Shown: positions 10,600-25,394 of the stretch, piece after piece
Layout: each line of letters opens with the position of its first letter
Numbering within the stretch: the stretch's first letter is position 1
Source of the DNA: Beroe forskalii
Taxonomy: Eukaryota; Ctenophora; Nuda; Beroida; Beroidae
Length of the DNA stretch: 64,000 nucleotides
Direction: 5' to 3'
NCBI GenBank assembly: GCA_011033025.1
Contig: WFMF01000231.1
Coordinates: 203,064 to 267,063, forward strand
Made by a program: the position numbers and the translations under genes
Notes under the pieces: generated by a model
Database searches by the model: none
What the model was told of the DNA's origin: nothing
Seen by the model: the letters and a program-made list of their open reading frames with translations, nothing else

Positions 10600-12815
10600 G
10601 ACCTTTTTGCCTGCATCGAGATCCCGACCCGAGGTGGAAACAACCTCGCCCTATCTAGACACAATAATTAATTTACGAACAGTTCTGCAGACTGCTTCTC
10701 GGCGAATGCGCGATTCCGTTTTTATTAATTACTTCCCCTTCCAAGCCTTCTAATTTGCTTGATGATAAATGTGTAAATGTGTAGCGGGAATTACCAAAAT
10801 GTGTGTAGGTACATCTATTAGATAAACAATGTAGTAGGTCAGCACAGTGTACACTGGATAGCGTTCTGTGAAACTCTAAACTTGCATTACTGTAGAGTGT
10901 AGGGACCCATAATTAAGATAGGTACTCAATAATAATATGACATTAGTTATGATTATAAATTATGTGCATAGGTAGGAGTATTGTGGTCGACGTTTTTCAA
11001 GACAATTTTGTCAAAACTATCAATTCGTCACTGAAAGTTCTGTTCCAACATTAATACCTATACCACGTCACAAAGTGATGTCATTTTAGATCAAAATGAA
11101 GCTAGAACAATGAAGCAAAATTCTGTGATAACCGTGTTGATCATTTCTTCAACTAGGTAAGGCGTTCTGTCTCTCGTGTTTTTGTTCATTATTTTGCACT
11201 CAGAAAAGACTGTTAATCGCGCAAGCACGATATTAAGTGTCAACTATTTTTCCTCATAGATATAGATTATAGAGTCACATACCTGTTATCACTATTCCCA
11301 CCAGTGTCACACAACTGTTATCACTATTCCCACCAGTGTCACGCACCTGTTCTCACTATTTCCACCAGTGTCACACACCTGTTCTCACTATTCCCACCAG
11401 TGTCACACACCTGTTCTCACTATTCCCACCAGTGTCACGCACCTGTTCTCACTATTCCCACCAGTGTCACGTACCTGTTCTCACTATTCTCACCAGTGTC
11501 ACATAGCTGTTCTCACTATTCCCACCAGCGTCACACACCAGTTCTCACTATTCCCACCAGTTTCACACACCTGTTCTCACTATTCCCACCAGTTTCACAC
11601 ACCTGTTCTCACTATTCCCACCAGTGTCACGCACCTGTTCTCACTATTCCCACAAGTGTCACGTACCTGTTCTCACTATTCTCACCAGTGTCACATAGCT
11701 GTTCTCACTATTCCCACCAGCGTCACACACCAGTTCTCACTATTCCCACCAGTTTCACACACCTGTTCTCACTATTCCCACCAGTTTCACGCACCTGTTC
11801 TCAATATTTCCACCAGTGTCACACACACCTGTTCTCACTATTCCCACCAGAGTCACGCACCTGTTCTAACTATTCCCACCAGTGTCACGCACCTGTTCTC
11901 ACTATTTCCACCAGTGTCACACACCTGTTCTCACTATTCCCACCAGTTTCACACACCTGTTCTCACTATTCCCACCAGTGTCACGCACCTGTTCTCACTG
12001 TTCCCACCAGTGTCACACACCTGTTCTCAATATTCCCACCAGTTTCACGCACCTGTTATCACAGTATCACTATTCCCACCAGTGTCACACACCTGTTCTC
12101 ACTATTCCCACCATTGTCACGCACTTGTTCTCAATTTTTCCACCAGTGTCACGCACCTGTTCTCACTTTTCCCACCTGTTTCACCAGTGATATTTTCAAA
12201 CACGAGGAAATATCTTGGATTATGATATGAATCAACTATTCAATAACTAGCCCTATCGTGCATAATTGATTGTCGCACACTGATCCACTTGCACTGCACC
12301 ATAATAAAGTAATAAGTTATCTATCTTCACTCGACCATAACAAGTTTTGATGTGCTACGGTTTTTAAGGTGCACTGTAAAAAGGTAGGCTAGAGATACAT
12401 GATAAGCCATATGTTGAAAGTTCAATAAACGATGGACGACGATAAATATCATTATATTTCCAGAAATATCTTTCAATTTAATATTTTTGTCTTTGATAAA
12501 TACCTATTAGAAAATAGTCATAAAATATCCTGCTTCCAATTTCCTGAATAAATGGGGATTACCGGTTGCAAGGTCCACCCATGGATGTTTGTGTAAGCTG
12601 TATGTGAGAGTTGCGGTGTATTACACGCAAACCTATGATATATGATACATGCTGCGATCATATCTACAATTGCAACCTACATACGTGACAATCACAATCC
12701 CGCGTTTACGGAAATATTACAGTAGCGGAACGCCTCCTTGCAAGTAAACTAATTAGCGTGTCTGGGAGGGCGAGGTTGATTCCACCTCGGGTCGGGTTCT
12801 GGATGCAGAAAACCA
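10600..12815. mobile_element. Possible element bounded by inverted repeats and carrying a 32-bp minisatellite
   Basis: 10601-10680 and the reverse complement of 12740-12812 share TGCATC-AGA-CCCGACC and CGAGGTGGAA-CAACCTCGCC. A third related piece (GAGGGCGAGGCGGAATCAAC) lies at ~12975. The centre holds the 32-bp minisatellite. No target duplication found, so the boundaries are tentative. Confidence 0.4.
11285..12190. repeat. 32-bp minisatellite, about 28 units
   Basis: Unit CACCAGTGTCACACACCTGT followed by TCTCACTATTCC. Since 32 is not a multiple of three and no frame has a stop, all three plus-strand frames read through (up to 308 residues) with a 32-residue super-period. These ORFs are by-products of the repeat. 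Confidence 0.95.
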
Positions 12816-13027
12816 CTATATCAGCCAAGTTTTTTCTGATCATGTTTAAAAACCACTAAATTTCTAATTGTTTTTCAGATAGTAGTTAAATGATAGTTAC
12901 ATGGTCTTAAAGCAGATAAAATTCTGCTAAAATACATGTGTGTCAATAATTCAGACGGTAAGTAAAATTGAAGAGGAGGGCGAGGCGGAATCAACCTCGT
13001 GCCAGTTTTAGCAGGGTAGGTACTATA

Positions 13028-13854
13028 CACTCAGTTTTTTTTATAAGAAACTTATTGAAATCCTAGGCTACAAGTTTCTTATTTTTTCACGATTTTGAGC
13101 CTAAAAGTTTCTTAATCGGTTTCTTAATTCTACATACCGACATACCGTACAGCAAAATGTCTAAGAAATTTCCAAGAACCTACTGTGTAGACTGTAGTTG
13201 AGGATTAGAATCGAACCTTCTGATATTTTCAGTTAAATTATACACTTTTAAGCATGTACCTATCTTAAAAGATTTGTGCAGCTGTATACAATAATGTTCA
13301 GGGATCTTCATCAAATGTTCTTCCAAAAAGTTTGAAATTTTGAAATCATATCTAAATCCTATAATGCTTAATGCTTGGAACTATTGGAAATAGATATGGA
13401 ACTGTAATACTAATAGTGTCCTGTCGCAACAACAATTTCTAAATTTCTGTTTTGTGCTTTAGTATCTGGCATGTTACTTTAAACCGACAAATCATGAGAG
13501 ATTCATTTTCTAAATTTCTATGCTGTATGGTCAATTATCACATAGTATCCAGTGTAATACTGTAATAGGAGTCCAATAGAAGTACTAGATTAGTTTCGGA
13601 ATGTTCACAATCAAAAATTGGGGGTCTGGGGCGCAGCCCCCATAGAAGCCAGACGTATCATGTTAAAAGAATTTCAGTTGCAATAGGATTTTATAGACAA
13701 ATTTCAAAATTCTAGGCTAGAAGTTTCTTAATTTCTTAATTGTAAATCAGTGAAGTTTCTTAATTTTTGCGAAATTCTAGGCTAAGTTTCTTAAATTTTC
13801 GGAAATCCTAGGCTAAGTTTCTTATAGACAGTTTCTTATAAAAAAAACTGAGTG
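13028..13854. mobile_element. 827-bp MITE with TA target duplication
   Basis: Perfect inverted ends CACTCAGTTTTTTTTATAAG and its complement ending ACTGAGTG, flanked by TA (13026-13027, 13855-13856). Subterminal copies of CCTAGGCTAAGTTTCTTA occur at both ends, twice or more each. A small GC hairpin (GGGGCGCAGCCCC) lies near 13630. Tc1/mariner-like in form; no transposase. Confidence 0.8.
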
Positions 13855-13869
13855 TATAATAGTAATAAA

Positions 13870-15474
13870 CCACCAAAACCGTTGGACGGTTGGTCTAGTA
13901 ACCCCCCGCTGGTTTGGATGTGATCAGCCCATTTTGTCTCTTTTCAGGTTCCGTTGTCACATCCAAACCCGCGGGGGGTTACTAGACCAACCGTCCAACG
14001 GTTTTGGTGGTGATATCTTGACAGATGTATATAGTTTGAACCCATGTAACTTGCCCACACGCAAGTCTAACCCACGTAACTCACCGTGAAGAAGACTAAA
14101 ACTACGTTATTCTAACTTGGAATTACTAGAATTGATATATTTCTTAATTTCTACAAATCGTCTACGTGAACTCACGTGCTAAAATATAGTAACCAGATCT
14201 AATTTCACGTGCATTAGTCGTATTTGAACTCATTTCAACGTAACCAAGTCGAAAATCCCGTGTGAATTTCAATTTCTTCAAATCGCCTAATTTCTACAAA
14301 ACGTCCGTGTGTACTCACGTGCTGAAATATAGCAACCAGATCTAATTTCACGTGCATTAGTCGTATTTAAACTCATTTCAACGTGATCATGTCGAAAATC
14401 CCGTGTAAATATCAATTTCTTCAAATCCCCTAATTTCTACAAAACGTCCGCGTGTACTCACGTGCTGAAATATAGCAAACAGGTCTTAATTCACGTGCAT
14501 TATTCGTATCTAAATTCATTTCAACGTAATCAAGGCAAAAATCCCGTGTAAATATCAATTTCTTCAAATCCCTTAATTTCTACAAACCGTCCGCGTGAAC
14601 TCACGTGATTCACTATTTCATCGTATATTTCCCACATTTAGTCACTGCGAGACATGAAGAAACCATTATTAGTTCACCATTGTATCACAGAATAGGGCTA
14701 CAGTACAATTTTTCGTCATAAACGCAATTTCAACCATTTTGCGGCTCAATTTTTAGAGGCTTCACATGACGACATTTTTCGACCGATCACCTTGAAACTA
14801 TTTTTATAGCTAAATCTCGAGGTCTAAAAGCAAAATATCGACGTAAAACATTATCCGATGAAAACTCTCTGAGTTAGAGATGTTCAAAGTAGTGCAAAAT
14901 AGCGTTTTATCGCAAAATACGTTATTTTAGTGGTTTTACGCGATTTTGATGACGTCATCACAGCACCAAAATAGGCTCAAACCAATTTCCCATATAAGCT
15001 ATTAAGCAATTCCGCCTTAGTAGAACATACTTTGACCGGTTTCATCTCAAGATACGTTGTACATCTCACTCGTTTAAGTTTTGACCTATAATTTGGAAAT
15101 CGATTTTTCACCGTACCTTAGAAAATCACGTATATCTCGATGAAAAATCGAGATAGCCCGATGATCCGTATGATTTTCTGAAAGCTCTTTAAATTTCCAA
15201 CTAACGATTTTTCAACATTTTTAAGCTATCTCCATTCCTTCTTGGTGAAAAATGCGCACAAAGATGACCTAAAAAAGAAATAAAATTTCGCTAAGTTGAT
15301 GACGTCATAGTGACGTGATAATGACGTCACCAGAACTTCTCTTATAGCCTATAACATTTTCCCATCTTAGATCAACAAAACCTGACCTCGATCATGGCTC
15401 TACCATTTCCCGTTCTTGACATCTCATCGTTTTAAATTAGCTCCTAACGATCATGATACATCTTATATATTATA
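13870..15474. mobile_element. Foldback plus ~144-bp repeats plus end block, copy C1
   Basis: Starts with a foldback (13870-14010) of ~55-bp arms CCACCAAAACCGTTGGACGG and CTAGTAACCCCCC, followed by ATATC. Then about three ~145-bp tandem units (CTCACGTGCTGAAATATAGC every ~144 bp) run to ~14600. A ~850-bp block with several TGACGTCA motifs follows, ending in a TATATATTATA tail. Same plan as the 0.5-8.6 kb elements but different sequence. Confidence 0.75.
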
Positions 15475-16965
15475 CACCACCAAAACCGTTGGACGGTTGG
15501 TCTAGTAACCCCCCGCTGGTTTGGATGTGGTCAGTCCATTTTGGACCTTTTCAGGTTCCGTTGTCACATCCAAACCCGCGGGGGGTTACTAGACCAACCG
15601 TCCAACGGTTTTGGTGGTGATATCTTGACAGATGTATGTAGTTCGAACCCATGTAACTTGCCCAAACGCAGTTTGAGCCCACATAACTTGCCCTCACGTA
15701 GTCCAAACCCACGTTACTTGCCCACACGAAAGTCTAACCCACGTAACTCACCCTTACGAAGCCCAAAACTACGTTATTCTAACTTGGAATTACTAGAATT
15801 GATATATTTCTTTATTTCTACAAATCGTCCACGTGAACTCGCGTGCTGAAATATAGTAACCAAATCTAATTTCACGTGCATTAGTCGTATTTGAACTTAT
15901 TTCAATGTAACCAAGTCGAAAATCCCGTGTAAATATCAATTTCTTCAAATCCCCTAATTTCTACAAAACGTCCGTGTGTACTCACGTGCTGAATTATAGC
16001 AACCAGATCTAATTTCACATGAAATAGTCGTATTTAAACTAATTTCAACGTAATCAAGTCGAAAATCCCGTGTAAATATCAATTTCTTCAAATCCCCTAA
16101 TTTCTACAAACCGTCCGCGTGAACTCACGTGATTCACTATTTCATCGTATATTTCCCACATTTAGTCACTGCGAGACATGAAGAAACCATTATTAGTTCA
16201 CCATTGTATCACAGAATAGGGCTACAGTACAATTTTTCGTCATAAACGAAATTTCAACCATTTTGCGGCTCAATTTTTAGAGGCTTCACATGACGACATT
16301 TCTCGACCGATCACCTTGAAACTATTTTTATAGCTAAATTTCGATGTCTAAAAGCAAAATATCGACGTAAAACATTATCCGATGAAAACTCTCTGAGTTA
16401 GAGATGTTCAAAGTTGTGCAAAATAGCGTTTTATCGCAAAATACGTTATTTTAGTGGTTTTACGCGATTTTGATGACGTCATCACAGCACCAAAATAGGC
16501 TCAAACCAATATCCCATATAGCCTATTAAGCAATTCCACCTTAGTAGAACATACTTTGACCGGTCTCATCTCAAGATACGTTGTACATCTCACTCGTTTA
16601 AGTTTTGACCTATAATTTGGAAATCGATTTTTCACCTTACCTTAGAAAATCGCGTATATCTCGATGAAAAATCGAGATAGCCCGATGATCCGTATGATTT
16701 TCTGAAAGCTCTTTAAATTTCCAACCAACGATTTTTCAACATTTTTGAGTTATCTCCATTCCTTCTTGGTGAAAAATGCGCACAAAGATGACCTAAAAAA
16801 GAAATAAAATTTCGCTAAGTTGATGACGTCATAGTGACGTGATAATGACGTCACCAGAACTTCTCTTATAGCCTATAACATTTTCCCATCTTAGATCAAC
16901 AAAACCTGACCTCGATCATGGCTCTACCATTTCCCGTTCTTGACATCTCGGCTTTCCAAGTTTGC
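15475..16965. mobile_element. Copy C2 of the same element, head-to-tail with C1
   Basis: Foldback 15475-15619, ATATC, fewer ~145-bp units, and a block (16120-16945) almost identical to 14631-15435. It starts directly after the TATA tail of C1. Its last ~20 bases diverge from C1 and run into the inverted dispersed repeat. Confidence 0.75.
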
Positions 16966-16971
16966 TCCCAA

Positions 16972-17765
16972 TTATTTCGCACAAAAATCGTGAAAATTGC
17001 TTAAAAATACATGTTGTTTCCAATTTTTTTTTCTCCCAAATAATCCTGATTCTGGTATTTTTGGCACTTTTTAAAGTTTTTTGTTATATTTCAAAAATTT
17101 TTCCTGTGTCAAAATCAAAAGATATCGACCTAATACTCGTTTTGTACCCTTTTTGTGGCCGAAAATTTCATTTTTTGAGGTTTTGGAGTCGCCATCTCAA
17201 AGCATTTGCCTGCAATTTCCATTCAAACTTTAACTATTCAAAATAAGTAAATTTGGAAAAGTGTACCTCATTCAAGCCCCATTTACGTACACATGTAAAT
17301 AGATAACGAGCTATTGTTGTATACCATTCGAAAGCTGAGAAAATTTTCTTTTAGAGCCTTGTCACCATTTTTGGTTATAATGCTGTTTTTTATGCGTAAT
17401 TTTGGCCTGAAAAGTGTCTATTTCGTAAATTTAAAAATACAAAAATGTCCAACTTTGTGACGTCATAACGACCCTTTTAGGAGACCGACCGAAAATCTCA
17501 TATAGCCTAAGCCACATAACCATCAAAGAACTCTTAGATTCCAGCCGGGCAGATCCATAACTCTCCCCAGAGCTGAGTCTTCGCATTTGCAAATTTGGTC
17601 ACTTTTCAAAAGTTAAATTTTTTACATAGCTTCACGTTTGCGCGATTTTCTCAGTGATCCCGTGGAGTAATCACGATTTTCGGTACATTTTCTGAAAGTT
17701 CGAAAAATTTGCAATCGCAATAGGTGGCCTCAGATTTTTGCTATCTCGCTTCCTTCTGTCCGAAA
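16972..17765 (+). mobile_element. Inverted copy of the 8.86-9.65 kb repeat, cut at 17765
   Basis: Matches 9650-8858 in reverse. It stops in mid-element at CTTCCTTCTGTCCGAAAG, where the 72-bp array begins. The other copy continues past this point, so this edge is a rearrangement or assembly join. Confidence 0.8.
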
Positions 17766-19670
<1,905 letters not shown>

Positions 19671-21430
19671 AGTGATCTGAATCTTGAATCTGGAAATTAC
19701 TGCTCATTACATCCCATTAATAAGCACAGAGCACTCTTCACTGGACACCATAATTTCTCCTCTGCAAAAGATGTTTATTTAATTCGAATTTTAACGCCCT
19801 TTTCGCTTAAAAACTGTTAAAAGTTTCGCGAAAAAGCGTTCAGTAATTAATAATTATCCATTGTTATTGTACAACACCATGGTCACTGCATGCTCCACCG
19901 ACTTTATCCCATTATTTGACGCCTCTGAGACCCCTCTCTCTCCGGAAGGCCGGCCCTACCTACACTCTACACCCGTTCTTTGGCTGGGTGCCATGTCTTG
20001 GGAGAATGCCAAGTTTTGTACTCCATTCTTTACGCTCAGTATCACATTACCTTGATAAATGGGATAAATGGAATTGCCGGAGACCCATTAAAATGCCTTC
20101 GTCCTTACCCTCTCCCTTGGTCATAATTAATATAATCTTTTGGCAGCATATTCCTCCAGACGTCTAAATTGACTCGGTGCCACATCTAAGGTGGTAACTG
20201 GCAATGAATTTAGCTGTACTGAATACAATTAATATAGCAATCTGTTAATGTTACAGTGTGTAAAACGTGACTGAATTTAAAGATGTAGGCTCAACTAATC
20301 GCCTTCCCAACATGGCCATTCTGTTCTCCGGACTAAATTCCCCTCTTTCTTTACAAATCTATGAAAACTCGCAATTCTGTGGTGTCTCCTCCCCAATTAA
20401 TGAAGTCAGTTAACTCACACAGCCCTGACTGATTGCCAAACTGTAATCAGTAGATTAACTTCATACTTCTTTCTACTTCTAGGTTCACTTCATTTTACTT
20501 ATGTCTAGAAAGTTAAATCTTCTACCTTACTCTAAATGACTGTTGAATGTTCTGTAAAAGGTAAATGGCTGTGATAATAATATGTCAAATAAGCACGAGT
20601 AAGACTGATGTGAGTGTGTTTGAATGAATTCTCCAGTACTGCCTTGCCGCCTTGGTACACATGATTGACACACGGGTAATTATGAGAGTTTTATTGTTCT
20701 TTTCTGGTCTTCCAGGAAACCCTCCATCTGTGCTCTTTTATCAGCACTTTTATCAGCTCACGTCTGACTTCATTGTACATGATTTTCTTGAATACAAGTT
20801 AAGATTCTTCTATAAGAAGAACTGTCAAGTAACTCTCGACATTTTACATGATCGCATAATGATTTTCCTGAAAAGACCCTACCCCCGGTTGTCAACAACC
20901 CCAACAACAACTTGTCTTCTAAACTTTATATTCTACAAGATATTCTGTTGAGTTGTAGAGAACTAGACGTACTACAGAACGATAATTAATTAATCTAATG
21001 AATAAAATACGATTTAATTCATTGAATTACTGAACAGTCCTATCCTGTACCCACCCTAGAGCTCTACTGTTGCAATTGCAATGAATTGACGTTACATCCG
21101 AAGATACATTCTGTCCTTCTCTACACTGTTTCTGATACGCAGCGTAACACAATGCTATTGGCATTGCCTGCAATACAGCAAAACGTGCTGTTAATAACAT
21201 CCAACAGACCATGTTTAAAGACACATGCAAAGTTTACTCATGTAAACTTTACACAACGTATAAAGTTTGCACAGCATTCCCAATACAACTATTGTATGTG
21301 AGTTGGATGTATAATGTGAGATATATTATAATATTATTATTATTCGACCTAGCTCACTGAATAGGAGTGATGATTTCACACTCGCACGATCCCTGCTAGG
21401 TGCTCTTAATCACTCCTAATTACTCAGTAC
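19671..21430 (+). other. TENT4 intron C-D, first part, nothing specific seen
   Basis: AT-rich intron sequence on the plus strand. Short ORFs here match no family I know. No tRNA, rRNA or transposon end recognised. Confidence 0.5.
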
Positions 21431-21479
21431 GTGGACTCTTTTAATGCTATTGTGAATTACCTCGAGTCTCACAAACTGT

Positions 21480-21712
21480 GTGGGGGTACTAGGAGGGACT
21501 ATTCACTGTATGAAGGTACTGGGTACCGTGTGGGGTGCCTAGAGGGACTATCCTCTGGGATAGGGGTACGGGGGTGCCTAGAGGGACTATCCACTGGGAT
21601 CTGGGTACGGGAGTGCCTAGAGGGACTATCCGCTGGGATGTGGGTGTGGGGTACCGTTTGGGGTACCGAGAGGGATTATCCACTGGGATGTCGGTGTGGG
21701 TTTGGAGGTGTG
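21480..21712. repeat. Short ~36-bp minisatellite (GCCTAGAGGGACTATCC type)
   Basis: About six degenerate units containing AGAGGGACTATCCACTGGGA and GGGTACGGGG-like spacers. The 8-bp duplication of the next element lies at its right edge. Confidence 0.75.
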
Positions 21713-23502
21713 CGGGGGAGATTCAGGTACTAAGTTGCAGACACAGGGCCGACGATCCTGCATTTTTGCCTTTTTTTGAGTTGAGACCACCTACCTGTAT
21801 TTTGGTACCTGGGTACTAAGTGGTTTTGGCATAAAAAATTTAGACACCCACCCTGAATTTAAGTTTTTGGAGCAGTTCCAGAATAGAAAATTTAATTCCA
21901 GACTCTGGTAGTACAAAGGAATCTGAAAAAGTGATATTCGAGTATTTGATATTGAAATATAGGCACAATTACAATAGTTTCAATCATCATACAACTGAAC
22001 TCCTCATTTATTTTGTGCCAGGCAAAGTTGAAATTCGTGCCCACTGCCCTGCAAAATAACCTTGTGGCAAAACATCTTCCCACAGTTATAATCAATTTTT
22101 TATGCTCTTCGGTATTTTGGATTTATTTTGTCCAGTGAAGGCTTATAAATAAACAATTGACCCAAGCTCTCCCCTCCATTTCATTCCTATTTTTTTATAA
22201 AGCTAGTCCCTACATTTGGGTGCGTCGATTATTGTTGTTTGTTTTGAGATAATCATGATGGTGGAATGTTTTTGTTGCTTCATCTGTAATCTGTTTCTAA
22301 AAATGACTCTGGTAGCAGTTTTTGAGAACAAAACTGAAGTTTCATGGTTGAACCAGTCATATTATGATATTTTAGCACGTCATGCTTTTCCAAGTGAAGT
22401 TGGAGGTGATTCTTTATCTTTACCTACAATCTTTCGAAATAGAGCGTATTCCAGCTTGTTTTATAGCTCTGAAAACCCTAACACTATCCGAAAACTTTGA
22501 TTGGGCCCAAGCCAAAAGCATAAAATCAAAATTCGGATTTTGATCGCGTGACTTAGATCATATGATCATGATAATTAATTAATAAAATGCGTTTTTTAAT
22601 GTTTACATATTAACTTTAGATACTGCAATCGTTTTGGTCAAAATATATCAGAATTAATTTGCAGCTAAAATTTCCACGAGAACTAAAATGCTTAATATGG
22701 TCACGTGACTAGCTAAGAATTGCCCTAAAACCGCGACTTTAATGATTCCACTCGAAACTTTTGGATCTTTATCAGGGTTTCATAACCATTTAACACTTAG
22801 GTGTGTTGGTAAAGTACCTACGTCCTAACCCATTACAGGATTTATGGGTGACTACACCATGTTCGAAGTTTTGTGACCATCTCTCTAGCTTGCACAGCTC
22901 AAAAGTTATGATACATTGAAAATGTAAGTTTCAATTCATGTGAGCACTCGACATACGAAAGCACTAGGTATTCTTAGAACGCACCTTAAGAGTGAGATAT
23001 TACTTAAGAGTGAGATATTACAGAATATGTTCATTGTACAAGTGATTAAAACCAAACAAAATTGCTAAATGTTTACAGTGCAATGTTTGGTGGCCAGGTA
23101 GCTCATTCAGTCATTAATAAGCGTCGGATTTAGCAATCGAGAAGTTGCTGTTCCCGCTCATTCTAATTTTGTGCTAACGCAGCAAACTTATTGGAATGTG
23201 GGTGCAATTGCATGTTATTTGGCTCCAAAATGTATCGCATTATCTAATTAATGTGTGATCAGGCAGAAAATTAAATTTTGGAGATGAATTTCCCACAGTT
23301 TACGGGGAAAAGTAAATATTTCATACTCTGATACTACGAAATCAGTAGACATCGACGTATTTTAGTACCAAGGTACCAACTGATTTTTCAAATTCCAGCT
23401 GATGACCACGTATTTTAGTACCCAGGTACTAAACGACATTCGAGGGAAAAATAGACCCACCCACCGGCCCTGTGTCTGCAACTTAGTACCCGAATCTCCC
23501 CC
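21713..23502. mobile_element. 1.79-kb non-autonomous DNA transposon with 8-bp duplication
   Basis: Inverted ends GGGGGAGATTCAGGTACTAA (left) and, reversed on the right, GGGGGAGATTCGGGTACTAA, both continuing GTTGCAGACACAGGGCC. The direct repeat GAGGTGTG stands at 21705-21712 and 23503-23510. An 8-bp duplication fits the hAT or P superfamily. The interior shows no transposase. It sits in the TENT4 intron. Confidence 0.8.
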
Positions 23503-23510
23503 GAGGTGTG

Positions 23511-24340
23511 GTGTACCCTGCATACTGCAGGTTGCAGGAAGGGGAATGTGTCATGGGAGGGTACCAAGCCCAGTGTGTTTGTTTGACTGCAAGGAACAAA
23601 AAGCTGCTGTTCAGATTTCTGAGGAAAGTTATCTAATATTAGTCGTTGATGGTGGTTGTTACTAATTAACTGAACTGATAGCGTTTGACGTGTTTGACAG
23701 CTTCTCATTGGGCAAAGGACCTGGGGAATGGAGGGAAGTTGTTCCCATCGACCGGGCTTCAGCCCATCCCCCATTAGCGAGTAGTGCTGTATGCAGACTG
23801 TGTAAACGTGAGACATAGTAACCATGTATGGCATTAGTAAAGAATGTGAGACATCGTGAGACATTTTACCTTGTAAGGGTTTGTAAGAAGTGCTGCTGCT
23901 AATTGTACTGGTGACGTGTTATTCAGCTCTGCTCAATATTATTCTGAAGGAGTGTGCTGAGGGTCCCCCTCACACCCCATTTCTGAGCCTGGATCTCCTC
24001 ACAGTCCTTCCCGGCCTGAGCCTGGATCTGCTTCTCACGCTCCATCACTGAGCCTGTATCTCATCCTCACACTACAACCCTGAGCCTGGATCATCTGCTG
24101 TCCTCTTCTGAGGCATATACCGAGCATTTACATCTTGAAAATGCTAATATACGATACATGTTACACACATATTATAAACATAACTTAATAATATAAACCT
24201 TTAATTAGTGGGCAGTACTCTAGTACCATGGCAAGTTCCCGAATGACGTCAGAGTGAGGTCTGGTGATCTCAGATCTGTGGTATGAAGTAAAATCTAAGA
24301 TTTAGTACTGAGAGGAGCCGGTATTCCGCGTTTTGTGCTG
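23511..24340 (+). other. TENT4 intron, with short CTGAGCCTGGATCT repeats
   Basis: Four loose repeats of CTGAGCCTGGATC at 23980-24100 separated by ~35-45 bp. No coding sequence. Confidence 0.5.
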
Positions 24341-24344
24341 GATC

Positions 24345-24545
24345 TTGTGTTGTGACGTGTGTTCTCATGATATCTAGAAATCAATACAGGGCATACTATA
24401 CCCCTGGTTCTTGTGTTGTGACGTGTATTCTCATGATATCCAGAAATCAATACAGGGTATACTATACCCCTGGTTTTTGTGTTGTGACGTGTATTCTCAT
24501 GATGATATCTAGAAATTTCTACTGCCGGTATACTCTACCCCTACC
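24345..24545. repeat. ~66-bp tandem repeat, three units
   Basis: Each unit has TGTTGTGACGTGTATTCTCA, TGATATCTAGAAATCAATAC and TATACCCCTGG. The last unit is diverged. Confidence 0.8.
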
Positions 24546-25394
24546 CAGTATAACAGTAATTTATTGCACAATCACAGAATATGTAATGTATGTGTAAAAC
24601 GTCCGCTGAGTAGGATCTTGGTGGGTAGTGGTTTCATGCGGGGTAGTGAGCAGAGAAGTGTCATCATCCTGACACACCCTCACTCTCTAATATTACGTCA
24701 TCAGTGTAATGACGTCACTACCTCAAGATAACACCATGAGAGAAATGAGGCAGTTATTCTTACTAAATATGGCATTGTGCTGAGTAATGCTCGGCGCCAC
24801 ACTTGCGTAATTAATACTACACTTTGAAGAGAGTACCGCTAGTGGGGGTACAATGGGTTGTTGTCATATGCTAACTCTGTTTCCCTCTCTCCCTCCCTTT
24901 ATTCCGCCCTCTTTATTGTGACATCACTCAGAATTCAGATCATTTATAAAGGGGTGGGGTATTATTATGCCATGGAATTATTGTTAGAGGGCGTCGACCT
25001 TGGACACTGTTGTCATAGCAACATGGCATCATGGTGTAGCTACAAAGCCGATTGTAATCGAAACAAAATACCCTTTGTTGTTTATTATAAATTTCATGGA
25101 ATACGTACGGATTAGGCTCATCCGCATAAATTTTGGGGCTTATAGAATTCAAGTCTAGCATAGTCTGTGTTTCATGATGAATTCAATCGTATAGAATTCT
25201 AAAATAAATGCCGTACAAAGTTAATTTGTACAAAACCCGTGGACTGTGGAGGATGAATATTCTATTATTCTGTACTGAGGTAAAGTTTTTGTCCCGAATT
25301 CCATCGCAGTGTTTGTACTGTGTGTTTTAATCATCCTGTCTGTGTCTTTGTTCAGTGTTTGTAACTTTCTCAACCTTGTCTGTATGTTTGTATA

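Noticed and set aside
11304-12230. 308-codon Ser/His/Cys repeat ORF as a gene
   Set aside because: All three frames are open because of the 32-bp repeat; no start context, splice sites or conserved domain.
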